A stretch of DNA of 64,000 nucleotides from Zoogloea sp041914405 (lineage in GTDB: Bacteria; Pseudomonadota; Gammaproteobacteria; Burkholderiales; Rhodocyclaceae): the NCBI RefSeq assembly GCF_041914405.1, contig NZ_JAYSDK010000004.1, forward strand, positions 124,001 to 188,000, written 5' to 3'. How positions within the stretch are numbered: the stretch's first letter is position 1; every line of letters begins with the position of its first letter. Below the pieces are notes generated by a model. That model had not been told where the DNA came from. It saw only the letters and a list, made by a program, of their open reading frames with translations, and did no database searches. A program made the position numbers and the translations under genes. Of the stretch, positions 27,279-36,161 are shown in pieces.

Positions 27279-28411
27279 TGTCCCTCCGCGCCCCCCTCAT
27301 GGCCAGCCTGCTGGCCGGCCTGCTGACCGCCTGCTCCTCGGAAGCCCCGCCGCCCGAAGCGGCCAAACCCGCTGCCGGGCCTGCCAAGCCGGCCCTCGCC
27401 GTCACCACCGTCAGCCCGGAAGGCCGTGAGCTGCCCCGCGGCTTGGTCGCCAACGGCAGCGTCGCCGCCTGGCAGGAAGCCTCCATCGGCGCCGAATCCG
27501 GCGGCCTCCGTCTCGCCGACGTGAAGGTCAATGTGGGCAGCCCGGTCAAGCGCGGCGAACTGCTCGCCGAATTCGCCGCCGACGTGCCCCTCGCCGAAGA
27601 GGCCCAGGCCCGCGCCAGCCTCGCCGAAGCGGAAGCCACGCTACAAGAAGCCCGCGCCAACGCGGCCCGGGCCCGCTCGGTGGAAGCCAGCGGCGGCCTC
27701 AGCCCCCAGCAGATCCAGCAATACCTGACCGCCGAGGCCACTGCCGACGCGCGACGCCAGGCCGCCCGCGCCAGTCTTGCCAGTGCCGAGCTGCGCGTGC
27801 GCCACACCCGCGTGGTGGCCAGCGACGACGGCGTGATCTCCTTCCGCGCCGCCGGCGCCACCGTCGGCGCGGTGGTGCCCCAGGGCCAGGAGCTGTTCCG
27901 CCTGATCCGCCGGCAGCGCCTCGAATGGCGAGCCGAAGTCCCGGCCGCTGAACTGGCCCGCGTCCGTGTCGGCCAGCCGGTACAACTCACCGCACCCGGC
28001 GGCGAGCGGGTCACGGGCACGGTGCGCACGCTGGCCCCCACCGTCGATGTGCAGAGCCGCAACGCGCTGGTCTATGTGGACCTGCCGGCCGCCGCTGGCA
28101 AGGGCGTCAGCGCCCCGTTCAAGGCCGGCATGTTCGCCCGCGGCGAGTTCACGCTGGCCGCCAGCCGCGGCCTGACCCTGCCGCGCCAGGCGGTGGCACT
28201 GCGCGACGGCTTCAACTACGTGTTCCGCATCGGCGACGGCAACCGCGTCGTACAGACCAAGGTCGAGGTCGGTCGGCGTGACGGCGAACGCGTCGAGATC
28301 CTCTCCGGCCTGCCCGCAGACGCGCGGGTGGTGGCCAGCGGCGCCGGCTTCCTCGACGACGGCGACCTGGTCCAGGTGACGGCCCCCGCCCCCCAGGCCC
28401 CGAGCAAGTGA
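27275..28411 (+). CDS. RND efflux periplasmic adaptor (membrane fusion protein)
   Basis: The 378-residue protein has a lipoprotein signal ending LLTACSS. It then has a biotinyl-lipoyl hairpin (GSVAAWQEASIGAESGGLRLADVKVNVGSPVKRGELLAEF), a helical hairpin (about 110-165), the returning lipoyl half (RVVASDDGVISFRAAGATVGAVVPQGQELFRL) and beta-barrel / membrane-proximal domains. Such adaptors bridge the RND pump and outer-membrane channel. The gene starts with ATG overlapping the preceding TGA and ends 10 bases before the pump gene. Confidence 0.9.
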   Translation: MMSLRAPLMASLLAGLLTACSSEAPPPEAAKPAAGPAKPALAVTTVSPEGRELPRGLVANGSVAAWQEASIGAESGGLRLADVKVNVGSPVKRGELLAEFAADVPLAEEAQARASLAEAEATLQEARANAARARSVEASGGLSPQQIQQYLTAEATADARRQAARASLASAELRVRHTRVVASDDGVISFRAAGATVGAVVPQGQELFRLIRRQRLEWRAEVPAAELARVRVGQPVQLTAPGGERVTGTVRTLAPTVDVQSRNALVYVDLPAAAGKGVSAPFKAGMFARGEFTLAASRGLTLPRQAVALRDGFNYVFRIGDGNRVVQTKVEVGRRDGERVEILSGLPADARVVASGAGFLDDGDLVQVTAPAPQAPSK

Positions 28412-28421
28412 GCGGCACGCC

Positions 28422-31400
28422 ATGAACTTTTCCGCCCTGTCGATCCGCAACCCGGTCCCGGCGATCCTGCTCTTCATCCTGCTCAGCCTGGCCGGCCTGC
28501 TGGCCTTCAAGAGCACCGGCGTGCAGGACTTTCCGGACATTGAGCTGCCGGTGGTCACCGTCAAAGCCAGCCTGCCCGGGGCCGCCCCCGGCACGCTGGA
28601 GACCGAGGTCGCCCGCAAGCTCGAGAACAGCATCGCGACCCTCGCCCAGATCAAGCGCATGCACACCACCATCCTCGACGGCGAGGTCACGGTGGCCATC
28701 GAGTTCGAACTGGAGAAGAACGCCAACGAGGCCGAGACCGAGGTCCGCGCCGCGGTCAGCCGCGTACGCGCCGACCTGCCCGCCGACGTACGCGACCCGG
28801 TGGTGGCCAAGATCGTCACCGCGGGCAGGCCCCTCGGCGCATGGACGATCCGCGCCGACACCCACGACGAGGAATCCCTCAGCTGGCTGGTGGACGACAC
28901 GGTCACCCGCCGCCTGCTGGCGGTCAAGGGCGTCGGCGCGGTGAAGCGCCTCGGCGGCGTCACCCGGGAGGTGCGCATCGAACTCGACGCCGAACGGATG
29001 GCCGCCCTCGGCGTCAGCGCTGCCGACGTGTCCCGCCAGCTGCGCCGCGCCCAGCAGGAGGCCCCCGGCGGCCGCGGCGACGTGGGCGGCGGCGAGCAGG
29101 CCGTACGCACCATCGCCACCGTGGCCAGTGCCCACGACCTGGGGGCCATCGACATCCCGCTGTCCGAAGGCCGCAGCGTGCGCCTGGATCGCATCGCCAG
29201 AATCACCGACACCATCGCCGAGCGCCGTTCCGTAGCTCTCTTCGACGGCAAACCGGTGGTCGGCTTCGAGGTCTCGCGCACCAAGGGCGCCAGCGAGATC
29301 ACCGTCGCCGATGGCGTCGCCAAGGCCATCGCCGAACTGGAAGCCGCCCATCCCGGCGTGCATTTCGCCCACGCCTACAACAACGTCGCCCCGGTGCAGG
29401 AGAACTTCGACGGCTCCATGCAGCTCCTCTACGAGGGCGCATTGCTGGCGGTGCTGGTGGTCTGGTGGTTCCTGCGCGACTGGCGTGCCACCCTGGTCGC
29501 CGCGCTGGCCCTGCCCCTGTCGGTGATCCCCACCTTCCTCGGCATGGCCTGGTTCGGCTTCACCCTCAACACCGTCACGCTGCTGTCGCTGGCGCTGGTG
29601 GTCGGCATCCTGGTGGACGACGCGATCGTCGAGATCGAGAACATCGCCCGCCACCTGCGCATGGGCAAGACGCCGCTGCAGGCCGCCATGGAGGCCGCCG
29701 ACGAGATCGGCATGGCGGTCATCGCCACCACCTTCGCACTGGTCGCGGTGTTCCTGCCCACCGCCTTCATGGCCGGCATCGCCGGCAAGTTCTTCAAGCA
29801 GTTCGGATGGACCGCGGTGCTGGCCATCCTCGCCTCCCTGGTCGTTGCCCGCCTGCTGACGCCGATGATGGCCGCCTACTTCCTGAAGCCAGTGGCCCAC
29901 GGCGAGGTGCCGGAGCGCCGCCTGATGCGCAGCTACATGACGGCGATGGAGTGGTGCCTGCGCCACCGCTTCCTGACCCTGCTCGGCGCGATCGCCTTCC
30001 TGGTCGGCTCGGTAATGCTGATCCCGCTGCTGCCGACCGGCTTCGTGCCGCCTGCCGACCGCGCCCAGACTCTGGTCAATGTGGAGCTGCCGCCCGGCAG
30101 CACGCTGAAGGAAACCTGGACCGCCGCCGAACAGGCCCGCCAAGCCCTAGCCGTGATGCCCGACGTGAAGGCCGTGCTCAGCTCGGTAGGCGGCGGCGCG
30201 GCCGGCGACGGCTTCAACCCTGGTGCCGCCGCTGAGGTTCGCCGCGCCGTGCTCACCGTGACTCTCAGCCACCGTACCCATCGCCATCGCAACCAGCAGG
30301 CCGTTGAGATGGAGATGCGCCAGCGCCTCGCCGTGCTGCCCGGCATGCGCATCACCGTCGGCCCGGCCGACTCGGGCGTCAAGATGCTGCTGGTGCTGAA
30401 GAGCGACGACCCGGCCACGCTGGCCATCGCAGCCCAAGCCGCCACCCGCGACCTGCGCACGCTCCAGGGCATTGGCAACATCACCTCCAGCGCCAGCCTG
30501 GTGCGCCCGGAAGTGGTGATCCGCCCCGACTTCGCCCGCGCCGCCGACCTGGGCGTGACCGCCGAGGCCATCGCCGACACGATCCGCATCGCCACCGCCG
30601 GCGACTACGACGTCGGCCTCGCCAAGCTCAACCTGGAACGCCGCCAGGTGCCAATCCGCGTGCGCCTGCCGGATGCCGAGCGGGCCGACCTGGCCGCCAT
30701 CGGCCGCCTGCAGGTGCCCGGCCGGAACGGCCCGGTATTCCTCGCCAACGTGGCGGACATCGCGATGGACAGCGGCCCGGCCCAGGTGAACCGCCTCGAC
30801 CGCAGCCGCAACGTGACCCTCGAAGTGGAACTGGGCCAACGCGAACTCGGCTCGGTTTACCAGGAAGCCCTGGCCCTGCCCGGCTTGGCCAAGCTGCCGC
30901 CCGGCGTGACGCTGGCCGATTCCGGCGACACCGAAGTCATGCAGGAACTGTTCGGCAGCTTCGGGCTGGCGATGGGTATCGGCGTGCTATGCATCTACAT
31001 GGTGCTGGTGCTGCTGTTTGGCGGCTTCACCCAGCCGGTGACCATACTGGCGGCCCTGCCGCTGGCCATCGGCGGCGCCTTCGTGGCGCTGCTGGTCACC
31101 CACAACAGCTTCTCGATGCCGTCCCTGATCGGCCTCCTGATGCTGATGGGCATCGTCACCAAAAACTCCATCCTGCTCGTCGAATACGCCATCGAGGCCC
31201 GTCACGGCCGCGGCGGCACACCGCTCAGCCGTCACGACGCGCTGGTGGACGCCTGCCGCAAGCGTGCCCGCCCGATCGTCATGACCTCGCTGGCGATGGG
31301 CGCCGGCATGCTGCCGATCGCCCTCGGCCTCGGCGCCGACCCGAGCTTCCGCGCGCCGATGGCCACCGCGGTGATCGGCGGCCTGATCAGCTCGACGCTG

Positions 31401-31505
31401 CTGAGCCTGCTGGTGGTGCCCGCGGTGTATACCTACGTGGACGACATCGAAGGCTGGCTGGCCCGCATCCTGCGCCGCTCCGCGCCCGCCTCCCAGCCAG
31501 AATGA
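28422..31505 (+). CDS. RND efflux pump (AcrB/MexB-like, HAE1 type)
   Basis: The 1027-residue inner-membrane pump has the RND layout of 12 membrane helices and two large periplasmic loops. The proton-relay Asp-Asp pair sits in GILVDDAIVEIENIARH in helix 4. The second-half equivalents are GIVTKNSILLVEYAIEA and KRARPIVMTSLAMGAGMLPIALGLG. The N-terminal FKSTGVQDFPDIELPVVTVKASLPGA is typical. It expels drugs or other small toxic compounds using proton flow; the substrates are unknown. It forms a tripartite system with the two preceding genes. Confidence 0.94.
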   Translation: MNFSALSIRNPVPAILLFILLSLAGLLAFKSTGVQDFPDIELPVVTVKASLPGAAPGTLETEVARKLENSIATLAQIKRMHTTILDGEVTVAIEFELEKNANEAETEVRAAVSRVRADLPADVRDPVVAKIVTAGRPLGAWTIRADTHDEESLSWLVDDTVTRRLLAVKGVGAVKRLGGVTREVRIELDAERMAALGVSAADVSRQLRRAQQEAPGGRGDVGGGEQAVRTIATVASAHDLGAIDIPLSEGRSVRLDRIARITDTIAERRSVALFDGKPVVGFEVSRTKGASEITVADGVAKAIAELEAAHPGVHFAHAYNNVAPVQENFDGSMQLLYEGALLAVLVVWWFLRDWRATLVAALALPLSVIPTFLGMAWFGFTLNTVTLLSLALVVGILVDDAIVEIENIARHLRMGKTPLQAAMEAADEIGMAVIATTFALVAVFLPTAFMAGIAGKFFKQFGWTAVLAILASLVVARLLTPMMAAYFLKPVAHGEVPERRLMRSYMTAMEWCLRHRFLTLLGAIAFLVGSVMLIPLLPTGFVPPADRAQTLVNVELPPGSTLKETWTAAEQARQALAVMPDVKAVLSSVGGGAAGDGFNPGAAAEVRRAVLTVTLSHRTHRHRNQQAVEMEMRQRLAVLPGMRITVGPADSGVKMLLVLKSDDPATLAIAAQAATRDLRTLQGIGNITSSASLVRPEVVIRPDFARAADLGVTAEAIADTIRIATAGDYDVGLAKLNLERRQVPIRVRLPDAERADLAAIGRLQVPGRNGPVFLANVADIAMDSGPAQVNRLDRSRNVTLEVELGQRELGSVYQEALALPGLAKLPPGVTLADSGDTEVMQELFGSFGLAMGIGVLCIYMVLVLLFGGFTQPVTILAALPLAIGGAFVALLVTHNSFSMPSLIGLLMLMGIVTKNSILLVEYAIEARHGRGGTPLSRHDALVDACRKRARPIVMTSLAMGAGMLPIALGLGADPSFRAPMATAVIGGLISSTLLSLLVVPAVYTYVDDIEGWLARILRRSAPASQPE

Positions 31506-31613
31506 ATTGCCACGGACTTCGATTGGGATTAGCCTAAGTCGGGAACAAGTGGCGACAACAAACCTCCAACCCGCTTACCAATCTTCGATAACGCCATTCA
31601 TTGGGAGAAAACC

Positions 31614-31922
31614 ATGAGCGACGCACAAGTGACCAAAGACAAACTCGTCTCCGACTTCAAGGCCGTGGTGGCCGACACTGAAGAGTTGCTCAAGCTGACC
31701 GCCGGCCAGGCCGGCGACAAGGTCGCGGATGTCCGCGCCCGCCTCGGCGACAAGCTGACCAGCGCCAAGTACAAGCTGCAGGACCTGGAAGCTGCGGTCG
31801 TGCAGAAGACCAAGGCTGCCGCCCGCGCCACCGACGACTATGTGCATGACAACCCCTGGAAGGCCGTCGGCGTCGCCGCCGGCGTCGGCTTCCTGCTGGG
31901 CCTGCTGGTCAATCGCCGCTAA
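31614..31922 (+). CDS. yqjD: YqjD/ElaB-family (DUF883) membrane-anchored protein
   Basis: The 102-residue protein has a long amphipathic N-terminal helix (SDFKAVVADTEELLKLTAGQ...KVADVRARLGDKLTSAKYKLQDLE) and a C-terminal membrane helix with the family signature DDYVHDNPWKAVGVAAGVGFLLGLLVNRR. E. coli YqjD and ElaB are stationary-phase proteins that anchor ribosomes to the membrane. The following yqjE- and yqjK-like genes match the E. coli order. TTGGGAGAAA precedes the ATG. Confidence 0.92.
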   Translation: MSDAQVTKDKLVSDFKAVVADTEELLKLTAGQAGDKVADVRARLGDKLTSAKYKLQDLEAAVVQKTKAAARATDDYVHDNPWKAVGVAAGVGFLLGLLVNRR

Positions 31923-31934
31923 ACCCGGTTGCGC

Positions 31935-32318
31935 ATGAGCGATTCCGCGCCCTCGCGCCTCGGCGAGTCCCTGAAGGGCCTCGCCGATTCGGGTCTGGCC
32001 ACCGTCCAGACCCGTCTCGAACTCTTCGCGGTCGAGCTGAAGGAAGAGAAGCTGCGCGCCGGCAGCTTTCTTTTCGACACCGTGCTCGCCGCGCTCTTCA
32101 TCGGCTTCGGCTTCGTCTTCCTGCTGGCTTTCCTGACCGTGCTGTTCTGGGACAGCCACCGCCTGCTGTCCCTCGGCCTCGCCACCACCGGGCTGTTCGC
32201 CGCCGGCGTGTGGGCCGCCACCCGGGCTGCCGCGCGGCTGCGAGCGGGCTCGCGCCTGTTCGCCTCCAGCCTGGCCGAACTGGCCCAGGATCGGGAAGCC
32301 CTGCGGCCGAAAGAATGA
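31935..32318 (+). CDS. yqjE: YqjE-like (phage-holin-family) inner-membrane protein
   Basis: The ~127-residue protein has an N-terminal amphipathic helix (LGESLKGLADSGLATVQTRLELFAVELKEEKLR) and two central membrane helices (about 45-70 and 78-98). This is the pattern of the YqjE / holin-like family. The function is unknown but it always travels with yqjD. ATG 31935 is chosen; a TTG two codons upstream is possible. It overlaps the next gene by ATGA. Confidence 0.85.
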   Translation: MSDSAPSRLGESLKGLADSGLATVQTRLELFAVELKEEKLRAGSFLFDTVLAALFIGFGFVFLLAFLTVLFWDSHRLLSLGLATTGLFAAGVWAATRAAARLRAGSRLFASSLAELAQDREALRPKE

Positions 32319-32599
32319 ATCCCGAACTCGTCGAACTCGCGCTGCGCAAGCAGCGCCTGCAGATCCGCTGCAGCGAACAGCGCGATGCGCTGATCCACCA
32401 TGCCCAGGCCTTCGCCCCGGTACTGCACAGCGTCGACCGCATCGGCGACGGCCTGCGCTGGGCCCGCCACAATGCCCCCTTGCTGAGCGGCATCGCGGTG
32501 TTCGCGCTGGTCGTCCGACCCCGTGCGGCAATCCGCTGGGCACGCCGCGGCTGGCTCGGCTGGCAGCTGCTGCGCCGCGTCCGCAACCTGATTCCCTGA
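32315..32599 (+). CDS. yqjK: YqjK-like small protein
   Basis: The 94-residue product is basic. An N-terminal helix (LVELALRKQRLQIRCSEQRDAL) is followed by a hydrophobic stretch (APLLSGIAVFALVV) and an Arg/Trp-rich C-terminus. Its size, position and N-terminal ALRKQRL pattern match YqjK-like proteins, third gene of the yqjDEK unit. The start codon overlaps the previous stop. Confidence 0.72.
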   Translation: MNPELVELALRKQRLQIRCSEQRDALIHHAQAFAPVLHSVDRIGDGLRWARHNAPLLSGIAVFALVVRPRAAIRWARRGWLGWQLLRRVRNLIP

Positions 32600-32616
32600 C
32601 TTCCACCGCAATCGCC

Positions 32617-33180
32617 ATGACCACCACCGTCGACCTCGAGGAAATCCGCCGGGCCCGCGAAGAAGCCGACTGCCTGTGCACACCGGCCGAAGTGGACGCC
32701 GCCCTCAATCAGCTCGCCGCCGACATCACCGTCCGCCTGCAGGACAAGAACCCGTTGGTCTATGTGGTGATGAACGGCGGCCTGATCCTGGCCGGCCGCC
32801 TGCTGCCGCGCCTGCCCTTCCCGCTGGAACTGGCCTACCTGCACGCCACCCGCTACGGCCACGCACTGCAGGGCACCCTACTCGACTGGCGCGTGCGGCC
32901 GACCCAGGACCTGCGCGACCGCACGGTGCTGGTGCTCGACGACATCCTCGACGAAGGCCACACGCTGGCCGCGATCATCGACTACCTGAAGCAGGAAGGC
33001 GCCCGCGAAGTCCATTCGGCAGTGCTGGTGCACAAGGTCCACGACCGCAAGGCCTACCCCGGCATGCGCGCCGACTTCACCGGCCTTGACGTGGCCGACC
33101 GCTTCCTGTTCGGCGGCGGCATGGACTACAAAGGCTACTGGCGCAACGCGCCGGGCATCTACGCGCTGAAGGGTCACTGA
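32617..33180 (+). CDS. hpt: Hypoxanthine/guanine phosphoribosyltransferase
   Basis: The 187-residue purine-salvage enzyme joins hypoxanthine or guanine to PRPP. It shows the PRPP motif VLVLDDILDEGHTLAAI (about residues 107-123), YVVMNGGLILAGRLL near residue 50, and the base-binding late segment FTGLDVADRFLFGGGMDYKGYWRNAPGIYAL. Some relatives prefer xanthine or hypoxanthine, so base choice is uncertain. It follows the yqjK-like gene by 17 bases. Confidence 0.9.
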   Translation: MTTTVDLEEIRRAREEADCLCTPAEVDAALNQLAADITVRLQDKNPLVYVVMNGGLILAGRLLPRLPFPLELAYLHATRYGHALQGTLLDWRVRPTQDLRDRTVLVLDDILDEGHTLAAIIDYLKQEGAREVHSAVLVHKVHDRKAYPGMRADFTGLDVADRFLFGGGMDYKGYWRNAPGIYALKGH

Positions 33181-33188
33181 ACCCCGCC

Positions 33189-33623
33189 TCAGCTCCCCTT
33201 CACCAGCGCCGCCATCGCGCGGCGCCAGCCGTCGGCAGCCTCCGGGCCAGCCGCGGCAAAGACCTTCTCCAGCATCTCCATCTGCGTTCCTGATAGCTGC
33301 GCCTCCAGTGCCGCCCCTTCGGCGGTGAGCTGCAGACGCTTCACGCGCCGGTCGTTGTCGGCCGCCGCGGTCCCCACCAGGCCATCGTCCACCAGCTGGC
33401 GCAGCGGCGCATGCAGCGCCTGCTTGCTGACGCCCAAGGTGGTCAGCAAGGCATTCACGGCAATCCCCGGATTGCGCCCGACGAAATACAGGATGCGGTG
33501 ATGCACGCGGCCGAGGCCGCGCTGCGCCAGGATATCGTCCGGCGGCGTGGTGAAGGCCCGGTAGGCGAAATAGAACAGTTCGATGGCCTCGCGGAGCTCG
33601 GCCTGGCGATTTAGGTCAATCAT
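33189..33623 (-). CDS. MarR-family transcriptional regulator
   Basis: The 144-residue winged-helix protein shows the MarR core: HHRILYFVGRNPGIAVNALLTTLGVSKQALHAPLRQLVDDGLV with the wing DNDRRVKRLQLT. It is divergent from the aminotransferase gene. Two GTCAA-n5-TTGAC palindromes lie in the short gap, one covering its own start codon, so it very likely represses both genes until a ligand binds. Confidence 0.9.
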   Translation of the reverse strand: MIDLNRQAELREAIELFYFAYRAFTTPPDDILAQRGLGRVHHRILYFVGRNPGIAVNALLTTLGVSKQALHAPLRQLVDDGLVGTAAADNDRRVKRLQLTAEGAALEAQLSGTQMEMLEKVFAAAGPEAADGWRRAMAALVKGS

Positions 33624-33674
33624 GTTGACATTATTCCGGAAGAAGCTCAGGATTTATAGGTCAATATTATTGAC
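33615..33674. promoter_or_regulatory. Twin MarR operators
   Basis: GTCAATCATGTTGAC (33615-33629) and GTCAATATTATTGAC (33660-33674, a perfect 15-bp palindrome) share the arms GTCAA and TTGAC. Their centres are 45 bases apart. The first overlaps the marR start codon and the second lies 23 bases before the aminotransferase start. Confidence 0.75.
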
Positions 33675-33696
33675 TTAATTCTTTCTGGAGACTTCC

Positions 33697-34860
33697 ATGC
33701 CGACTACCCCCTCCCCGCGCCTGCCGACCTCCCTTTCCGCCCGCGTGCACGATCTGCACCCGTCGCCGATCCGGGAGATCCTGGCCGTCGTAGGGCGCCC
33801 CGGCATGATCTCCTTCGCCGGCGGGCTGCCAGCCGCCGAGACCTTTCCCGAACTCGGTCTCGCCGCGCCTGCCGAGGCCCTGCAATACGGTCCCACCGAG
33901 GGTGATCCGCAGCTGCGCGCGCGCATCGCTGAAGAACTCAGCCGCCGTGGCCTCGACTGCGGCCCTGAGCGCATCCTCGTCCTGTCCGGCTCCCAACAGG
34001 GTATCGACCTGGTCGGCAAGCTGTTCGTCGATGCGGGCACGCCGGTGGCCGTCGAATCGCCCACTTATCTCGCTGCACTGCAGGTGTTCCGCTTTTTCGG
34101 CGCGCGCTTCGTGCCTTTCACGGCAACCGACGTGAGCACCGCGGCCTTCCGTGCCAGCCGACCGGCGCTGGCCTATGCCATCCCGACCTTCCAGAACCCT
34201 ACCGGGTATTGCTACAGCGCCGCCGAACGGCAGGCGCTCGCCACGGCCTGCGGCGAAGCTGGCGTGCCGCTGTTCGAGGACGATCCGTATCGCGACCTGG
34301 TTTACGACGCCTGCGAACGGCGCCCGGTGTGCGCATCGCTGACGGACAGCCCGTGGATCTACCAGGGCTCCTTCTCGAAGAGCCTGGCGCCGGGCCTGCG
34401 CCTCGGCTTCCTGGCTGCCTCCGCAGACCTGTTCCCCTATCTGGTGCGCCTCAAGCAGGCCGCCGACCTGCACAGCAACCGCCTCAGCCAATGGCTCGTG
34501 CTGCAGCAGCTGGAATCGCCGACGCGGGCCGAGCGCCTCGCCGGGCTGGCCGATTTCTACCGCCACAAGCGCGACCTGTTTGCAGCCGCGCTGGAACGCC
34601 ATTTCGGCGCCCTGGCGAGTTGGAGCGTGCCCAAGGGCGGCTTGTTCTTCTGGCTACAGCTGAAACGCCGCATCGACACCCGCAAGCTGCTGCCGCTGGC
34701 CATCGAGGAGGGCATCGCCTTCATGCCCGGTGAGGCCTTCTACCCGGATGCGCCGGAGGCCACCGGCACACTGCGCCTCAACTTCAGCCACGCCAGCGAG
34801 GATGAGATCGACCACGGACTGGCCCGGCTGGCAGCGCTGATCGCCCGCCAGCCGGCCTGA
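33697..34860 (+). CDS. PLP-dependent aminotransferase (class I/II, LysN / MocR-domain-like)
   Basis: The 387-residue fold-type I enzyme has SPIREILAVVGRPGMISFAGGLPA near the start, the conserved PTFQNPTGYCYS, the cofactor Asp in FEDDPYRDLVY, and the PLP Lys in GSFSKSLAPGLRLGF. It most resembles 2-aminoadipate transaminase-type enzymes and the aminotransferase half of MocR regulators, but has no DNA-binding domain. The substrate is not certain. Divergent marR and two operators suggest induction by an amino-acid-like compound. Confidence 0.88.
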   Translation: MPTTPSPRLPTSLSARVHDLHPSPIREILAVVGRPGMISFAGGLPAAETFPELGLAAPAEALQYGPTEGDPQLRARIAEELSRRGLDCGPERILVLSGSQQGIDLVGKLFVDAGTPVAVESPTYLAALQVFRFFGARFVPFTATDVSTAAFRASRPALAYAIPTFQNPTGYCYSAAERQALATACGEAGVPLFEDDPYRDLVYDACERRPVCASLTDSPWIYQGSFSKSLAPGLRLGFLAASADLFPYLVRLKQAADLHSNRLSQWLVLQQLESPTRAERLAGLADFYRHKRDLFAAALERHFGALASWSVPKGGLFFWLQLKRRIDTRKLLPLAIEEGIAFMPGEAFYPDAPEATGTLRLNFSHASEDEIDHGLARLAALIARQPA

Positions 34861-34868
34861 CAAGGCAG

Positions 34869-36161
34869 TCAGGCGCCGAACAGTGCGGCGACAGCAGCCG
34901 GATTGGACGGGAAGTAGAAATGCACGTAGGAGGCGGTCACCCGGCCCAGCCGGAAGATCGCCTCGCCGTCCTTGCCCCCGCGCAGGCTGCTGGCGCGGGT
35001 CAGGGGTTGCAATGGCGTCTCGCTCTTCGAGTAATGGAAGGTGTGGCCGGTGAGCCGTCCCTCCGGCAGCTCCGCCACCTGCGTGCCGAGGGCCGCCAGC
35101 CGCGCCTGCATGCGCGTGTGGCCGGGCAGCACGGCAGAACCGGGGAAGGTCGCACCTTCCTTGTCGGTGATGGTCTCGAACAGGCTCATCATGCCGCCAC
35201 ATTCGGCCAGCAGCGGCTTGCCGGCCGCCACGTGGGCATGCAGATCAGCCTGCCAGCGCGCATTGGCGGCCAGCGCCTCGGCGTGCAGTTCGGGATAACC
35301 GCCAGGCAGCCACAGCGCGTCGCAATCCGGCAAGGCATCGCCGGCCAGCGGCGAAAAGAAGCTGACCTCGGCGCCGAGTTCGGCCAGCGTATCCAGGTTG
35401 GCCGGGTAAATGAAGCCGAAGGCCGCGTCGCGGGCCACGGCGACGCGCCGGCCGCGCAGGGCTGCGTCCACCGGCGGACGCTCGACCGCCGGAAAACTCA
35501 CCGGCGGCGGCAGGTCCGCCGCGCCAGTGCGTGCCAGATGATCGGCCAGGCGATCGAGACGTTCGCCCAGATCGACGATCTCGGCCGCCTGCAGCAGGCC
35601 CAGGTGGCGTTCCGGCAGCGCCGCGTCGGCATCCCGCGGCAACGCACCGTACCAGGCGATGCCGGGCCCCAGGCTGTCCTGCAACAGCTTGGCGTGGCCC
35701 TCGCTGCCTACGTGGTTGGCCAGCACGCCGGAGAACGGCAGGTCCGGCTGCCAGGTGGCGAGGCCATGCACCAGCGCGCCGAAAGTCTGCGCCATGGCCT
35801 TGGCATCGATCACCGCCATCACTGGGATACCGAAGCGGCGCGCGATATCGGCGCCGGACGGCGCGCCGTCGAAGAGGCCCATGACCCCCTCGACGAGGAT
35901 CAGGTCAGCATCCTGCGCAGCCGCATGCAAACGCCAGGCGGCGTCTTCGGCACCGCACATGCCCAGGTCCAGGTTGTACACCGGCGCCCCGCTGGCCACC
36001 GCGTGGATCTGTGGATCGAGGAAGTCCGGGCCGCACTTGAACACCCTGACCTTGCGCCCCTGACGGGTGTGCAGGCGGGCCAACGCCGCGGTGACGGTGG
36101 TCTTGCCCTGGCCGGAGGCCTGGGCCGCGACGAACAGGGCGGGACAGGTGGCCGCGCTCAT
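34869..36161 (-). CDS. cobB: Cobyrinate a,c-diamide synthase
   Basis: This glutamine-dependent enzyme amidates the a and c side chains of cobyrinate (or the hydrogenobyrinate form) in cobalamin synthesis. The 430-residue protein has an N-terminal P-loop ATPase domain (ASGQGKTTVTAALARLH, VEGVMGLFDG) and a C-terminal class I glutamine amidotransferase domain (LWLPGGYPE, catalytic Cys in LLAECGGMM, and HTFHYS). ATG 36161 overlaps the TGA of cobA, so the two are coupled. The same product name is sometimes given as CbiA. Confidence 0.93.
   Translation of the reverse strand: MSAATCPALFVAAQASGQGKTTVTAALARLHTRQGRKVRVFKCGPDFLDPQIHAVASGAPVYNLDLGMCGAEDAAWRLHAAAQDADLILVEGVMGLFDGAPSGADIARRFGIPVMAVIDAKAMAQTFGALVHGLATWQPDLPFSGVLANHVGSEGHAKLLQDSLGPGIAWYGALPRDADAALPERHLGLLQAAEIVDLGERLDRLADHLARTGAADLPPPVSFPAVERPPVDAALRGRRVAVARDAAFGFIYPANLDTLAELGAEVSFFSPLAGDALPDCDALWLPGGYPELHAEALAANARWQADLHAHVAAGKPLLAECGGMMSLFETITDKEGATFPGSAVLPGHTRMQARLAALGTQVAELPEGRLTGHTFHYSKSETPLQPLTRASSLRGGKDGEAIFRLGRVTASYVHFYFPSNPAAVAALFGA

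Noticed and set aside
28212..30143. Minus-strand open frame of 643 codons inside the RND genes
   Set aside because: It crosses the adaptor/pump junction on the opposite strand and reads as Gly/Gln/His/Asp-rich antisense of conserved transporter sequence.
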